64,000 nt of DNA from the NCBI GenBank assembly GCA_019422065.1, contig JAHZEA010000002.1:12086-76085 (forward strand). Direction: 5' to 3'. Shown in pieces: positions 1 to 7,963 of this stretch (within the stretch, counting starts at the first letter, position 1; every line of letters starts with the position of its first letter). The notes under the pieces are model-generated. The model did not search any database and was not told where the DNA came from. It worked only from the letters and a program-made list of their open reading frames with translations. The translations under genes and the position numbers were made by a program. This DNA comes from Lachnospiraceae bacterium. Lineage in GTDB: Bacteria > Bacillota > Clostridia > Lachnospirales > Anaerotignaceae.

Positions 1-1632
1 ATTAATTACATAGAACTTAATGTCGTTTTCAGCAAAATATTTCTTCATAGCTGCCGGAAGATGTTTGTCAAGCTCATCAACTGGCCATTCTGTATTAAGA
101 AGGAATGTGCCGCCTTTATTAAGCTCTGAATACATATCGTAAAGGTTTACATATTCCTGTTTGTGGCAGGCAACAAAGTCTGCTGTTTTAACAAGATATG
201 TGGAACGTATAGGCTTCTTACCAAAACGAAGGTGGCTCTGTGTTACACCGCCTGATTTCTTTGAATCGTATGAGAAATAAGCCTGTGCATACATGTCTGT
301 ATGGTCACCTATAATCTTAATTGAGTTTTTGTTAGCGCCTACAGTACCGTCGGAACCAATACCCCAGAACTTGCAGCTTATTGTTCCGTCGCCTTCTGTT
401 ACGTTAACCTCAGCGCCTACATTAAGTGAAAGGTTTGTAACATCATCTACAATACCTATTGTAAAGTGGTTCTTAGGTGCGTCAAGTTTAAGGTTATCAT
501 AAACAGCTATAAACTGAGCAGGTGTAACGTCTTTTGAACCAAGACCGTAACGGCCGGCAACAATCATTGGCTGCTCTTTAGCCTCAAACATAGCTGTGCA
601 TACATCCTGATATAAAGGCTCGCCAAGAGCGCCCGGCTCTTTTGTTCTGTCAAGAACAGCAATCTTTTTAGCTGTTTTTGGAATAGCATCTATAAGGTGT
701 TTAGCTGAGAATGGTCTGTAAAGGTGAACTTTAACAAGGCCTACTTTCTCGCCTTTAGCTCTTAAATAATCAATTGTTTCTTCTATAGCCTCACAAGCTG
801 AGCCCATTGCTATAATAACTCTGTCGGCCTCAGGGTCGCCATAGTAGTTAAATAACTTATAGTCACGGCCTGTAAGAGCGCTTATTTTAGCCATGTATTC
901 CTCGCAAACACCTACTATATTTTCGTAGTAAGGGTTGCATGCCTCTCTTGCCTGGAAGAAAATATCTGGGTTCTGAGCTGTACCTCTTAATACTGGGTGT
1001 TCAGGATTAAGAGCATTTCTCTTAAATGTGTTTACAGCGTCCATATCTACAATCTTAGCTAAATCGTCATAGTCAAGACACTCAATTTTCTGAATTTCGT
1101 GTGATGTACGGAAGCCATCGAAGAAATGAAGGAAAGGCACTCTGCCTTTAATAGCGCTTAAGTGCGCAACAGCGCCTAAATCCATAACCTCCTGAACGGA
1201 GTTTGAAGCTAAAAGTGCAAAGCCTGTCTGACGGCATGCCATAACGTCGGAATGGTCGCCGAATATAGAAAGAGCATGGCTTGCAAGTGCTCTGGCACTT
1301 ACATGAAACACACACGGAAGAAGCTCGCCGGCTATCTTATACATGTTAGGAATCATAAGAAGAAGACCCTGGCTTGCTGTATAAGTAGTTGTAAGGGCGC
1401 CTGCCGCAAGGGAACCGTGCACGGTACCGGAAGCGCCTCCCTCTGACTGCATTTCAACAACCTTAACTGTTTGACCGAAAATGTTTTTCTTTCCGTTAGC
1501 AGCCCAGTCATCTGTGTGCTCAGCCATTGGTGACGACGGTGTAATAGGGAAAATGCCTGCTACTTCAGTAAAAGCATAAGAAGTATAAGCGGCAGCCTCG
1601 TTGCCGTCCATGGTTTTCATAATCTTGGACAT
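1..1632 (-). CDS. nifJ: Pyruvate:ferredoxin (flavodoxin) oxidoreductase, N-terminal part (runs off window)
   Basis: Catalyses CoA-dependent oxidative decarboxylation of pyruvate to acetyl-CoA and CO2 with reduction of ferredoxin; cytosolic, central to clostridial fermentation. The frame is open for 544 codons from the ATG at 1632 to the window edge, so roughly the first half of an enzyme that is usually about 1170 residues is present. The N-terminus carries the family signatures MDGNEAAAYTSYAFTEVAGI and FPITPSSPMAEH, then EGGASGTVHG and the transketolase-like core ending in a stretch with YVNMYDMYSELNKGGTFLLN. A GGAAG ribosome site lies about 8 bases upstream and a sigma-A promoter at 1697-1725. 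The TPP- and [4Fe-4S]-binding C-terminal half lies outside the window. Identification is firm. Confidence 0.96.
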   Translation of the reverse strand, partial: MSKIMKTMDGNEAAAYTSYAFTEVAGIFPITPSSPMAEHTDDWAANGKKNIFGQTVKVVEMQSEGGASGTVHGSLAAGALTTTYTASQGLLLMIPNMYKIAGELLPCVFHVSARALASHALSIFGDHSDVMACRQTGFALLASNSVQEVMDLGAVAHLSAIKGRVPFLHFFDGFRTSHEIQKIECLDYDDLAKIVDMDAVNTFKRNALNPEHPVLRGTAQNPDIFFQAREACNPYYENIVGVCEEYMAKISALTGRDYKLFNYYGDPEADRVIIAMGSACEAIEETIDYLRAKGEKVGLVKVHLYRPFSAKHLIDAIPKTAKKIAVLDRTKEPGALGEPLYQDVCTAMFEAKEQPMIVAGRYGLGSKDVTPAQFIAVYDNLKLDAPKNHFTIGIVDDVTNLSLNVGAEVNVTEGDGTISCKFWGIGSDGTVGANKNSIKIIGDHTDMYAQAYFSYDSKKSGGVTQSHLRFGKKPIRSTYLVKTADFVACHKQEYVNLYDMYSELNKGGTFLLNTEWPVDELDKHLPAAMKKYFAENDIKFYVIN

Positions 1633-1696
1633 AATAAAACTTCCTTTCTGTAAAGTATATATATAAAGTAATTACCAACCAACACAAATTGTATTT

Positions 1697-1725
1697 ATTA
1701 TAGTACAATCTTAAAACCAATTCAA
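1697..1725 (-). promoter_or_regulatory. Sigma-A promoter of nifJ
   Basis: On the minus strand TTGAAT (1725-1720), 17-base spacer, then consensus TATAAT (1702-1697). It predicts a leader of about 55 bases before nifJ. The remaining stretch 1726-1899 is AT-rich and shows nothing else I can name; I see no clear terminator behind mntP there. Confidence 0.7.
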
Positions 1726-1899
1726 CACATAAATTAAAGTATCCATTACATTTATTTAAGTTTTAACACAGATTATCTAATTTTGCAATTTTCAAGCAAA
1801 AATTTCATAGTGTTTTACAATTATTTAACTAATATAACTATGTTTTATAACAAAAATTAAGTCTAATCTTTCTGTATTCGGCAAAATTTATAATTATGC

Positions 1900-2466
1900 T
1901 CAAAAAAACATATGCTCAATAAGTATTTTTACACCTATTAATATTAAAATAATACCGCCTGCCATTTCAGCACGTTTTTTAAGCATTTTGCCTGCGTTTT
2001 TACCTATTATGGAACCAAAAACAGAAATTATAAAACATACAACTCCTATTACAGCACTGGCGGAAAGTATATTTACATTCAATACAGCAAAGCTTACACC
2101 AACAGCTAAGGCATCTATGCTTGTGGCTATAGCCTGAAACAGAAGTTTAGTTGGCGTAAGAGCCTGTCTTTGTTCGCACTCATCTTCATCATCGCCGCCC
2201 AAAGATTCTTTAACCATGTTAAAGCCTATAAGGCCTAAAAGTGCAAAAGCTATCCAATGGTCAAAGGCCTCAATATATCCTTTAACACTAAAGCCAAGCA
2301 AAAAACCCAAAACAGGCATTAAAAACTGGAACCCGCCAAAAAACAGCGCTTCAAGAAATATCTCACTTTTGCGTATTTCCTTAATTGAAAGACCGTTTGA
2401 TACTGATACAGCAAAGGCATCCATTGAAAGACTTACGGCTATAAGCAGAATATATAAAAATCCCAT
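1900..2466 (-). CDS. mntP: Putative manganese efflux pump MntP
   Basis: A 188-residue integral membrane protein of the MntP/YebN (former DUF204) family, which exports Mn2+. About six hydrophobic segments are visible. The two half-repeats each carry the family's acidic signature: MDAFAVS with Asp16, and TSIDALAVG with Asp118. A short acidic cytoplasmic loop (GDDEDE) follows the third segment. Length matches the family. It is the last gene of a three-gene minus-strand operon with a metallophosphoesterase and DUF3842, starting 9 bases after the DUF3842 stop. I see no Mn-responsive (yybP-ykoY) riboswitch in front of it. Specificity is inferred from the family. Confidence 0.9.
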   Translation of the reverse strand: MGFLYILLIAVSLSMDAFAVSVSNGLSIKEIRKSEIFLEALFFGGFQFLMPVLGFLLGFSVKGYIEAFDHWIAFALLGLIGFNMVKESLGGDDEDECEQRQALTPTKLLFQAIATSIDALAVGVSFAVLNVNILSASAVIGVVCFIISVFGSIIGKNAGKMLKKRAEMAGGIILILIGVKILIEHMFF

Positions 2467-2475
2467 AAATCCTCC

Positions 2476-2910
2476 TTATATCTCACAGCCTTTTTTACTG
2501 CGTTTAACCATTTCAACACATGTATCAACGGCTTCTTCTATCATTTTAGGCATAGAATCTGAGCACATACCAACTACATATATACCGCAGCGTTTAATAG
2601 GTATTAATATTTTTTCAGCAGGACTTTCGCTTATAGCTCTTGCCATTTTGTGGCTCAGCTCACCAAACATTGAATTAGATGATATAATGCCAATACTGCC
2701 CATAATAATATCGGCTTTTGCAGCATTTACTTTAATAGCGTTTTCCCCTGTAGCCGCTTTATCTGCTCCGGCTTTAATCATGTTAGCTGTTGCTATGGAG
2801 TTTGTACCTATTGCTATAAGCTGATTTTCAGGGCCTAAAAGAGGCTTTAATTTTTCTATTATTGATTTGCCCATTCCGCCGCCCTGTCCGTCTACAACCA
2901 TAATAACCAT
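2476..2910 (-). CDS. DUF3842 family protein
   Basis: A 144-residue soluble protein recognisable as the clostridial DUF3842 family, whose function is unknown to me. It starts with a hydrophobic strand followed by a glycine-rich turn (VVDGQGGGMGKSI), which looks like a nucleotide-binding Rossmann-type start. Further glycines follow in ANMIKAGADKAATGENAI and IIMGSIGII. The C-terminal part contains two cysteines in IPIKRCGIYVVGMCSDS. An AGGAGG site sits inside the last codons of the upstream metallophosphoesterase, so the two genes are translationally close. A nucleotide or dinucleotide ligand is only an inference from the Gly-rich loop. Confidence 0.75.
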   Translation of the reverse strand: MVIMVVDGQGGGMGKSIIEKLKPLLGPENQLIAIGTNSIATANMIKAGADKAATGENAIKVNAAKADIIMGSIGIISSNSMFGELSHKMARAISESPAEKILIPIKRCGIYVVGMCSDSMPKMIEEAVDTCVEMVKRSKKGCEI

Positions 2911-2916
2911 TTTAAA

Positions 2917-3618
2917 TTATTCCTCCTCAAATATTAGCTGCGGCGTAAAATTAACATAGTCCGCCGAAACAAGTTTGTACTCTGTTTTTTCAATTATACC
3001 TTGAAATCCCGTTTTAAAATTATCACTGCCGTGAAGATGTCCATAAACGGCTTTTATTACAGGATAATTTTTAAAAAGCTCACATATCTCACTGCATGTT
3101 TCGCCAAAAAGCAAAGGTGGATAATGGCTCATAAATATAATTTTTTCGCACTTTTTGCGCATAGCCGCATCAAGTGAAAGCTTCGCCCTTATAATCTCAC
3201 GCCTGTAAATTTTTATATCTTCTGCCTCAGTGCTTTCGCTTTTCCAAAGCCTTGCACCGCAGATGGCAGTTTTACCGTCAGGCAGCATAAAGCAGTCGTT
3301 CTGCAAAAAATACATTCCGCTTTTTGCGTAAAGCCCATTAAGGCGTGACACACTGCTCCACCAGTAGTCATGATTTCCTCTTAAAAGCACTTTTTGTCCT
3401 TTTAAGTTTTTAATAAATAAAATATCTTTTTCGGCTTCGTTAAAGCCCATAGCCCAAGAAATATCTCCCGGTATAAGTACTATGTCACTATCACTTACAA
3501 TACTGTTCCAGTTTGCTTGTATTTTTTCAGCATGGTTTTCCCATTCACCGCCGAACTTGTCCATAGGCTTATTAACTGAATGCCCCAAATGAAGGTCGGA
3601 TAAAGCAAATACCCTCAT
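2917..3618 (-). CDS. Metallophosphoesterase family protein
   Basis: A 233-residue cytosolic calcineurin-like phosphoesterase. The metal-ligand blocks appear in order: SDLHLGH (residues 7-13), PGDISWAMG near residue 50, RGNHDYWW near residue 80, SHYPP near 165 and YGHLHG near 192. These correspond to the D-x-H, GD, GNHD, H and GHxH motifs of the fold, so the active site looks complete. It is the first gene of an operon with DUF3842 and mntP and has its own promoter at 3654-3682. Substrate cannot be read from the sequence; relatives are annotated only as serine/threonine phosphatase-like or nucleotide phosphoesterases. Confidence 0.85.
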   Translation of the reverse strand: MRVFALSDLHLGHSVNKPMDKFGGEWENHAEKIQANWNSIVSDSDIVLIPGDISWAMGFNEAEKDILFIKNLKGQKVLLRGNHDYWWSSVSRLNGLYAKSGMYFLQNDCFMLPDGKTAICGARLWKSESTEAEDIKIYRREIIRAKLSLDAAMRKKCEKIIFMSHYPPLLFGETCSEICELFKNYPVIKAVYGHLHGSDNFKTGFQGIIEKTEYKLVSADYVNFTPQLIFEEE

Positions 3619-3653
3619 AAAAGCCTCCGTATTTTGTATTATTTGATTTAATT

Positions 3654-3682
3654 ATTTTACTATTTATTCAAATTTTTAGCAA
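3654..3682 (-). promoter_or_regulatory. Sigma-A promoter of the metallophosphoesterase-DUF3842-mntP operon
   Basis: Minus strand TTGCTA (3682-3677), 17-base spacer, TAAAAT (3659-3654), about 35 bases before the metallophosphoesterase ATG. Confidence 0.55.
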
Positions 3683-3744
3683 CTTAATATTAATTAATAT
3701 GTTTAAAGTATAACAAATTCAGTTCATTTAATATTATAAACCGT

Positions 3745-3773
3745 TTGTATTTTTTAATGAATAAATGTATAAT
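3745..3773 (+). promoter_or_regulatory. Sigma-A promoter of the class I aminotransferase gene
   Basis: TTGTAT (3745-3750), 17-base spacer, TATAAT (3768-3773). An AGGAGG site at 3793-3798 lies 8 bases before the ATG at 3807. Confidence 0.65.
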
Positions 3774-3806
3774 AGGAAAAACAAATAAAGGCAGGAGGTA
3801 CAAATA

Positions 3807-4985
3807 ATGCCAAAATTAAGCAACAGAACAGATACTTTTACAGAATCTATGATACGTAAAATGACAAGAATATCTATTGATAATAACGCTATAAATCTTT
3901 CACAGGGTTTTCCTGACTTTAACCCGCCTAAAGCTCTACTTGACAGACTTGCTGAAGTTTCTTACGAAAACCATCATCAATACGAGGTTACTTGGGGTTC
4001 ACAGGCTATAAGAGAAGGCCTTGCAAAAAAGCATTTTCATTTTACAGGCCAAAAAATAGACCCTGACAAAAACATAGTTGTAACATGTGGCAGTACTGAG
4101 GCTATGATGGCTTCTATGCTTACTGTTTGCAATCCGGGAGAAAAGGTAATTGTTTTTTCACCGTTTTATGAAAACTACAGCGCAGATGCCATACTTTCCA
4201 GCGCACAGCCTATATTCGTACCACTTAACCCACCGGATTTCACATTCGACCCAAATGTACTTGAAGACGCTTTTAAACAGGGTCCAAAGGCTATTATAGT
4301 CTGCAATCCTTCTAACCCAAGCGGTAGAGTATTTACAGAAAATGAGCTTAAAATAATAGCTGATTTAGCCGTTAAATACGACACATTTGTTATAACAGAT
4401 GAAGTTTATGAGCATATAGTTTACAAGCCTTTTAAACACGTATATTTTTCAAATCTTCCGGGTATGAGAGAAAGAACAATTACATGTAATTCTCTTTCAA
4501 AAACTTATTCCATAACAGGCTGGCGTTTAGGCTATGTTGTAGCTGAGGAATACATAATAGACCGTGTTAAAAAAGTACATGATTTCCTTACAGTAGGTGC
4601 TGCCGCTCCGCTTCAAGAAGCTGTTGTTACCGCTCTTAATTTTGACGACAGTTATTACGATGAGCTTTTGGGCATTTACACTGATAGGAAAAACCTTTTT
4701 ATTAACGGCCTTAAAAACTTAGGCTTTGACTACACAGACCCTCAGGGCGCATACTATGTAATGGTTAACGTAGGAAAATACGGTGTTACTGACGATATTA
4801 AATTCTGTGAGTGGATGGCTCGTGAAGTAGGTGTAGGCGCCGTTCCGGGCTCAAGCTTCTTTAATGAAGACATAAATAATTATGTTCGTTTTCATTTTGC
4901 CAAAAGCCGTGAAACACTTACCCAAGCTCTTAACAGACTTGAAACACTTGACAAAAAAGCACTTAACGCCAAAGGCTGCTTTTAA
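3807..4985 (+). CDS. Pyridoxal phosphate-dependent class I aminotransferase
   Basis: A 392-residue fold-type I PLP aminotransferase of the aspartate/aromatic/kynurenine aminotransferase group. Visible landmarks are INLSQGFPDF near residue 30, the CGSTEAM phosphate-loop region, CNPSNPSGR (Asn167), ITDEVYEH (Asp198) and the PLP lysine in SLSKTYSITGWRLGY (Lys232). A C-terminal arginine in the NYVRFHFAK block would bind the substrate carboxylate. It is monocistronic with its own promoter and a strong terminator. The nearest described types are methionine/aromatic aminotransferases or kynurenine-oxoglutarate transaminase; the exact amino donor cannot be decided here. Confidence 0.9.
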   Translation: MPKLSNRTDTFTESMIRKMTRISIDNNAINLSQGFPDFNPPKALLDRLAEVSYENHHQYEVTWGSQAIREGLAKKHFHFTGQKIDPDKNIVVTCGSTEAMMASMLTVCNPGEKVIVFSPFYENYSADAILSSAQPIFVPLNPPDFTFDPNVLEDAFKQGPKAIIVCNPSNPSGRVFTENELKIIADLAVKYDTFVITDEVYEHIVYKPFKHVYFSNLPGMRERTITCNSLSKTYSITGWRLGYVVAEEYIIDRVKKVHDFLTVGAAAPLQEAVVTALNFDDSYYDELLGIYTDRKNLFINGLKNLGFDYTDPQGAYYVMVNVGKYGVTDDIKFCEWMAREVGVGAVPGSSFFNEDINNYVRFHFAKSRETLTQALNRLETLDKKALNAKGCF

Positions 4986-5022
4986 TATTAAGTATCAAAC
5001 TATTTAGCTTAATAATATTATA

Positions 5023-5066
5023 AACCCCGGCATAAGTTTAAATCTAATAATGCCGGGGTTATATTT
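5023..5066 (+). terminator. Rho-independent terminator of the aminotransferase gene
   Basis: Perfect 11-bp stem AACCCCGGCAT (5023-5033) / ATGCCGGGGTT (5050-5060), followed by a T-rich tail. Confidence 0.8.
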
Positions 5067-5092
5067 TATTATATCAGATATATAAAAAACAA

Positions 5093-5113
5093 AGGGCACT
5101 TATAAAGTGCCCT
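5093..5113 (-). terminator. Terminator behind the small membrane protein gene
   Basis: 9-bp stem AGGGCACTT / AAGTGCCCT with a 3-base loop. On the minus strand it is followed by TTGTTTTTT. The plus strand also has a T-rich tail, so it may act in both directions. Confidence 0.75.
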
Positions 5114-5129
5114 AATTATTTTTTATATT

Positions 5130-5366
5130 TTACAATATATCACATTTTTTGCAGTTATCAAACTTAATCAGCAGTATGCCGAATATTACGCAGAAAATAG
5201 CGCATATAAAGGAGCCTGCATTGCCGTAGCTTAAAAAGCTTTTAAAGCAGCTGCCTGAAGTGCTGGAATTTATAAAAGCTGTATTTAAAGCCGCGTATGT
5301 AAAAGCCTGAACCCACATAGCTGCCCCCAAAAACATAAATAACAAACCTAAATCTTTTTTATCCAT
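5130..5366 (-). CDS. Hypothetical small membrane protein (78 aa)
   Basis: I do not recognise this protein. It has two hydrophobic segments (about residues 7-28 and 50-69) separated by a Ser/Gly-rich loop (SSTSGSC). A Cys-x-x-Cys pair ends the protein (NCKKCDIL). A strong ribosome site (AAGGAGGAGAAG) precedes the ATG. It lies 27 bases downstream of the orphan winged-helix gene and is followed by a terminator, so the two are probably co-transcribed. The cysteines at both the loop and the C-terminus could form disulfides or bind metal; this is inference. Confidence 0.6.
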   Translation of the reverse strand: MDKKDLGLLFMFLGAAMWVQAFTYAALNTAFINSSTSGSCFKSFLSYGNAGSFICAIFCVIFGILLIKFDNCKKCDIL

Positions 5367-5393
5367 AACACTTCTCCTCCTTAACTGTCAAAT

Positions 5394-5807
5394 TCAGCCT
5401 ACCCTGTAGCCTACACCCCATACAGCCTTTACAAAATGCGGCTTTTTAGGGTCATGTTCAATTTTCATTCTTATGCGTCTAATATGCACAGCAATTACGT
5501 TTTCCTCTACACCTATTGTTTCAACATGCCATATAGCTCTGTAAATCTGTTCAGCCGAAAGTACTCTGCCTTTCTGCTTCATAAGTATGCACAATATGTT
5601 ATACTCTGTAGGTGTTAAAGCAATACTTCTTCCGTCTACCGTTACACGCTTTTTCTCGTCGTCAATTTCCAAACCGTCAAAACGGTAGATATAATCTGAT
5701 GTATCTGTTATTTTTGTTTCGTCTGCCTCAAATCCGTTTTCGAAAAGCAGTTTTTTTAATTTTTCGAGCTTTTCCGTATCGTTTACCTGTATAGTGATGT
5801 ATGCCAT
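5394..5807 (-). CDS. Orphan winged-helix DNA-binding protein (OmpR/PhoB C-terminal type, no receiver)
   Basis: A 137-residue protein whose last 95 residues are a complete OmpR/PhoB-type winged helix: the LTPTEYNILCILM wing-1 helix, the recognition region VEENVIAVHIRRIRMKIE and the terminal hairpin VKAVWGVGYRVG. The receiver domain of a response regulator, normally about 120 residues with a phosphorylatable Asp, is absent. In its place are only about 45 residues (ITIQVNDTEKLEKLKKLLFE) that could form a small alpha/beta dimerisation unit. No histidine kinase is nearby. It probably binds DNA constitutively or responds to a ligand or partner; the small membrane protein 27 bases downstream is the obvious candidate. 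Confidence 0.8.
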   Translation of the reverse strand: MAYITIQVNDTEKLEKLKKLLFENGFEADETKITDTSDYIYRFDGLEIDDEKKRVTVDGRSIALTPTEYNILCILMKQKGRVLSAEQIYRAIWHVETIGVEENVIAVHIRRIRMKIEHDPKKPHFVKAVWGVGYRVG

Positions 5808-5894
5808 ATTACTACCCTCCGTTCAATAGTATGCTTCATTAAAAATATGTATTTTATCTACTTCCTAAAAGTATGACGCATAAAACCTGCAATA

Positions 5895-6611
5895 TCAGTT
5901 CTGTTTAATAAAATCAGGAACCATGCCTTCTTTAAATCCACAGTTTACATTGTAATAGCCATTGTATTTTTCCGGCTTAAATGTAATGTCAACATCATAA
6001 TTTTCATTTAAACCAAAATTAACAGCGCTGTAATATCCCTGATTTCTTGAATAAACACAGTCTAAAATTTCACCTATCTGCTCTGTATCAGTAATTTCAA
6101 TAGGCGGTGTATTGTTTTCATAGTTATAAACCGTTATTGAAAATACATCCTCTTTATCAGCCTTTTGGTTAATGTTTATGCCCTCTCTGTCAAGCAGTGC
6201 TTTTGTATTTTCAAAAGAGTCAAAAACCGGAAATTCATAGTAAATATTTATTGTATCATCCATACCTGAATTTTCGTCTGCATTATCATTTTTAATAATA
6301 GCGTACATTTCCAAATATCCTGAAGCAAGGGTATCGTCAACATCGCTAAATGACATATCAATAAAATCTTTTTTGTAAGCGTTTATAAGCTCACTATTTA
6401 CATTGTTTGGCAATATTTCAGTTATAAAGTCATTGCTGTAACGGATTTCATATAAGCTTTCATTATTTGCAAATATGCTGTCAAAAAGCTGTAAATAGTT
6501 TTCTTTAAAATTAATATCGGCAAATATTCTGTTTAAAAGCTCCTCATTTTCCTTATAATCAAAGTATATATTTCTGTATACACTCTTGCCATTTGACAGA
6601 TTATATTTCAT
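5895..6611 (-). CDS. C-terminal extracytoplasmic fragment of the ABC permease (out of frame)
   Basis: A 238-residue soluble fragment rich in Asp, Asn, Glu and Tyr with no hydrophobic segment. As a separate gene its ATG at 6611 has no ribosome-binding site, and in-frame coding sequence extends 36 codons further upstream. This shows it is the tail of the upstream permease rather than an independent gene. In related YtrA-type clostridial exporters a large soluble domain (DUF6449-like) follows the membrane part, which fits. If the frameshift is real, this domain is not made. Confidence 0.6.
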   Translation of the reverse strand: MKYNLSNGKSVYRNIYFDYKENEELLNRIFADINFKENYLQLFDSIFANNESLYEIRYSNDFITEILPNNVNSELINAYKKDFIDMSFSDVDDTLASGYLEMYAIIKNDNADENSGMDDTINIYYEFPVFDSFENTKALLDREGININQKADKEDVFSITVYNYENNTPPIEITDTEQIGEILDCVYSRNQGYYSAVNFGLNENYDVDITFKPEKYNGYYNVNCGFKEGMVPDFIKQN

Positions 6612-6715
6612 TGTGGCGCTTATTGTATATGGGTTATCTTCTGAACCGTATCCTTTGTTGTAGTTATCTATCTCCTGCGATGCAGTATAGGCTATATCGC
6701 ATAAAAGGGATTTGT

Positions 6716-7963
6716 CTATCTGTAATTTTCTGCTGTAACATTATCATAATCGTCGTTATAAAAACTTGCCCTGTTGCCAAAAGGCATATCAAGAGATATT
6801 GTTCCGCTTACCAGTTTGTTTTCGTTAGGTATATATTTGTCATATCCCACTATATCAAACTTAAATACAGCAAATATAAATCCCGCTATAACAGCTATGT
6901 ATACAATAGAGCGCTTATCTTTAAACGCTGCCTTTAAATCCTGTTCGTATATTGCCTGAATTACACAGTGGCATAATATAATTCCTGCTGCCAAGCCAAA
7001 TATAGCTCCGCCTAAAGAGCCGCCGCTGGCTGACTCAAAGAATAATGAAAATACCAAAGCAACAGGTATCATTATAAGGCGCTTAATAACCTTTTTGCTC
7101 TTTTTAAATGCCATTGATTTGCTGCAAGCTTCTATAGGACGTGCTTTGTAAAGCAAAAATGTTATTACCATAAAAACAACGGCTAAAACAGCCAAATGCA
7201 AAGCAGCTTTTTCAACTGTAGGCATAACACTTATGTTGTCTTTTAAGGCTAATGCAAAATCATTTTGAAAACTTACAAATATACCTAAAGGTGAAAACCA
7301 AGTTTTAAGAAACTTTTCATCGCTGAATGGACTGTAAGTTTTAAAATAATTGCTGAACATACCTAAAAGCAAAAACTTTACACCGTTTTCATAACACAAA
7401 AGTGTACCTGCGCCTAAAACAGTAACCGGAAGGTTACCTGTAAGCATAACAGCTATTGATGTAACGGCATAAACTGCTAAATAAAAAAGTGTGTTAATGC
7501 CAAAGCTTACAAATGCCATTTTAATAATATACGCATCATTAACGCCATAGGTTCCCGCAATTATTATAGTTATTATTAAAAATATAATATACGGCACAAC
7601 ATACATAAGTACGCTGTTTATAAATATAGCCGCAAAGCGTTTTTCTATGCTTACTGGCACGCTTAAATACATGTCTGTTTTCTTTCTGCTGTAAAGATAT
7701 GAAAAACCATGTATAGCGGCAATTATGGCAAAAATTACAGTTGCTATCATAATAAATGGATTTAATACAACAACACTTTTAAAAGAGATAAGCATCTGTT
7801 TTGCCAGAAACTGTTCTTCAGTATATTTAAGCAACGAGCTGAAATTAACCATTAATGTTACAGGAAGCACAAAGAAGAATGATATTGCGAAAAGCAGTAT
7901 AGACCATGTTCTTCTTACAGCATTCTGTTTTATATTAACCAAAAATGAGTTTTTTGATGTCAT
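6716..7963 (-). CDS. ABC transporter permease, membrane part (truncated by frameshift)
   Basis: A 415-residue membrane protein with about ten hydrophobic segments, partner of the ATPase encoded just upstream. The longest ORF begins at 8023, but the ATG at 7963 has GGAGG nine bases upstream. That start gives a normal 29-base overlap with the ATPase gene, so I use it. The frame ends NVTAENYR and then TAG, beyond which coding continues in another frame. The protein would lack the soluble C-terminal domain. Members of this exporter group often confer resistance to, or sense, antibiotics or peptides, but the substrate is not readable here. Confidence 0.75.
   Translation of the reverse strand: MTSKNSFLVNIKQNAVRRTWSILLFAISFFFVLPVTLMVNFSSLLKYTEEQFLAKQMLISFKSVVVLNPFIMIATVIFAIIAAIHGFSYLYSRKKTDMYLSVPVSIEKRFAAIFINSVLMYVVPYIIFLIITIIIAGTYGVNDAYIIKMAFVSFGINTLFYLAVYAVTSIAVMLTGNLPVTVLGAGTLLCYENGVKFLLLGMFSNYFKTYSPFSDEKFLKTWFSPLGIFVSFQNDFALALKDNISVMPTVEKAALHLAVLAVVFMVITFLLYKARPIEACSKSMAFKKSKKVIKRLIMIPVALVFSLFFESASGGSLGGAIFGLAAGIILCHCVIQAIYEQDLKAAFKDKRSIVYIAVIAGFIFAVFKFDIVGYDKYIPNENKLVSGTISLDMPFGNRASFYNDDYDNVTAENYR

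Larger units (their letters stand above)
5895..7963 (-). pseudogene. ABC transporter permease gene split by a -1 base frameshift (whole reading region)
   Basis: The 415-residue N-terminal frame stops at 6718-6716, while a second frame starting before the stop (open from 6741) continues to 5895 with coherent coding sequence. Between them the second frame reads IDKSLLCDIAYTASQEIDNY directly before the internal Met at 6611. Adding one A to the AAAA run at 6726-6729 joins the frames as TAEKLQIDKSL and gives one protein of about 689 residues. It is either a recent single-base deletion in a homopolymer, an assembly error, or a slippage site. The two pieces are also listed separately. Confidence 0.75.

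Noticed and set aside
2216..2824. Plus-strand 202-codon ORF
   Set aside because: Antisense to mntP and the DUF3842 gene, both with family signatures, ribosome sites and operon context; the plus frame is a shadow.
6700..6745. Programmed -1 ribosomal frameshift in the permease gene
   Set aside because: No X-XXY-YYZ slippery heptamer in the right frame at the AAAA run (A AAT TAC); a base deletion or sequencing error is simpler.
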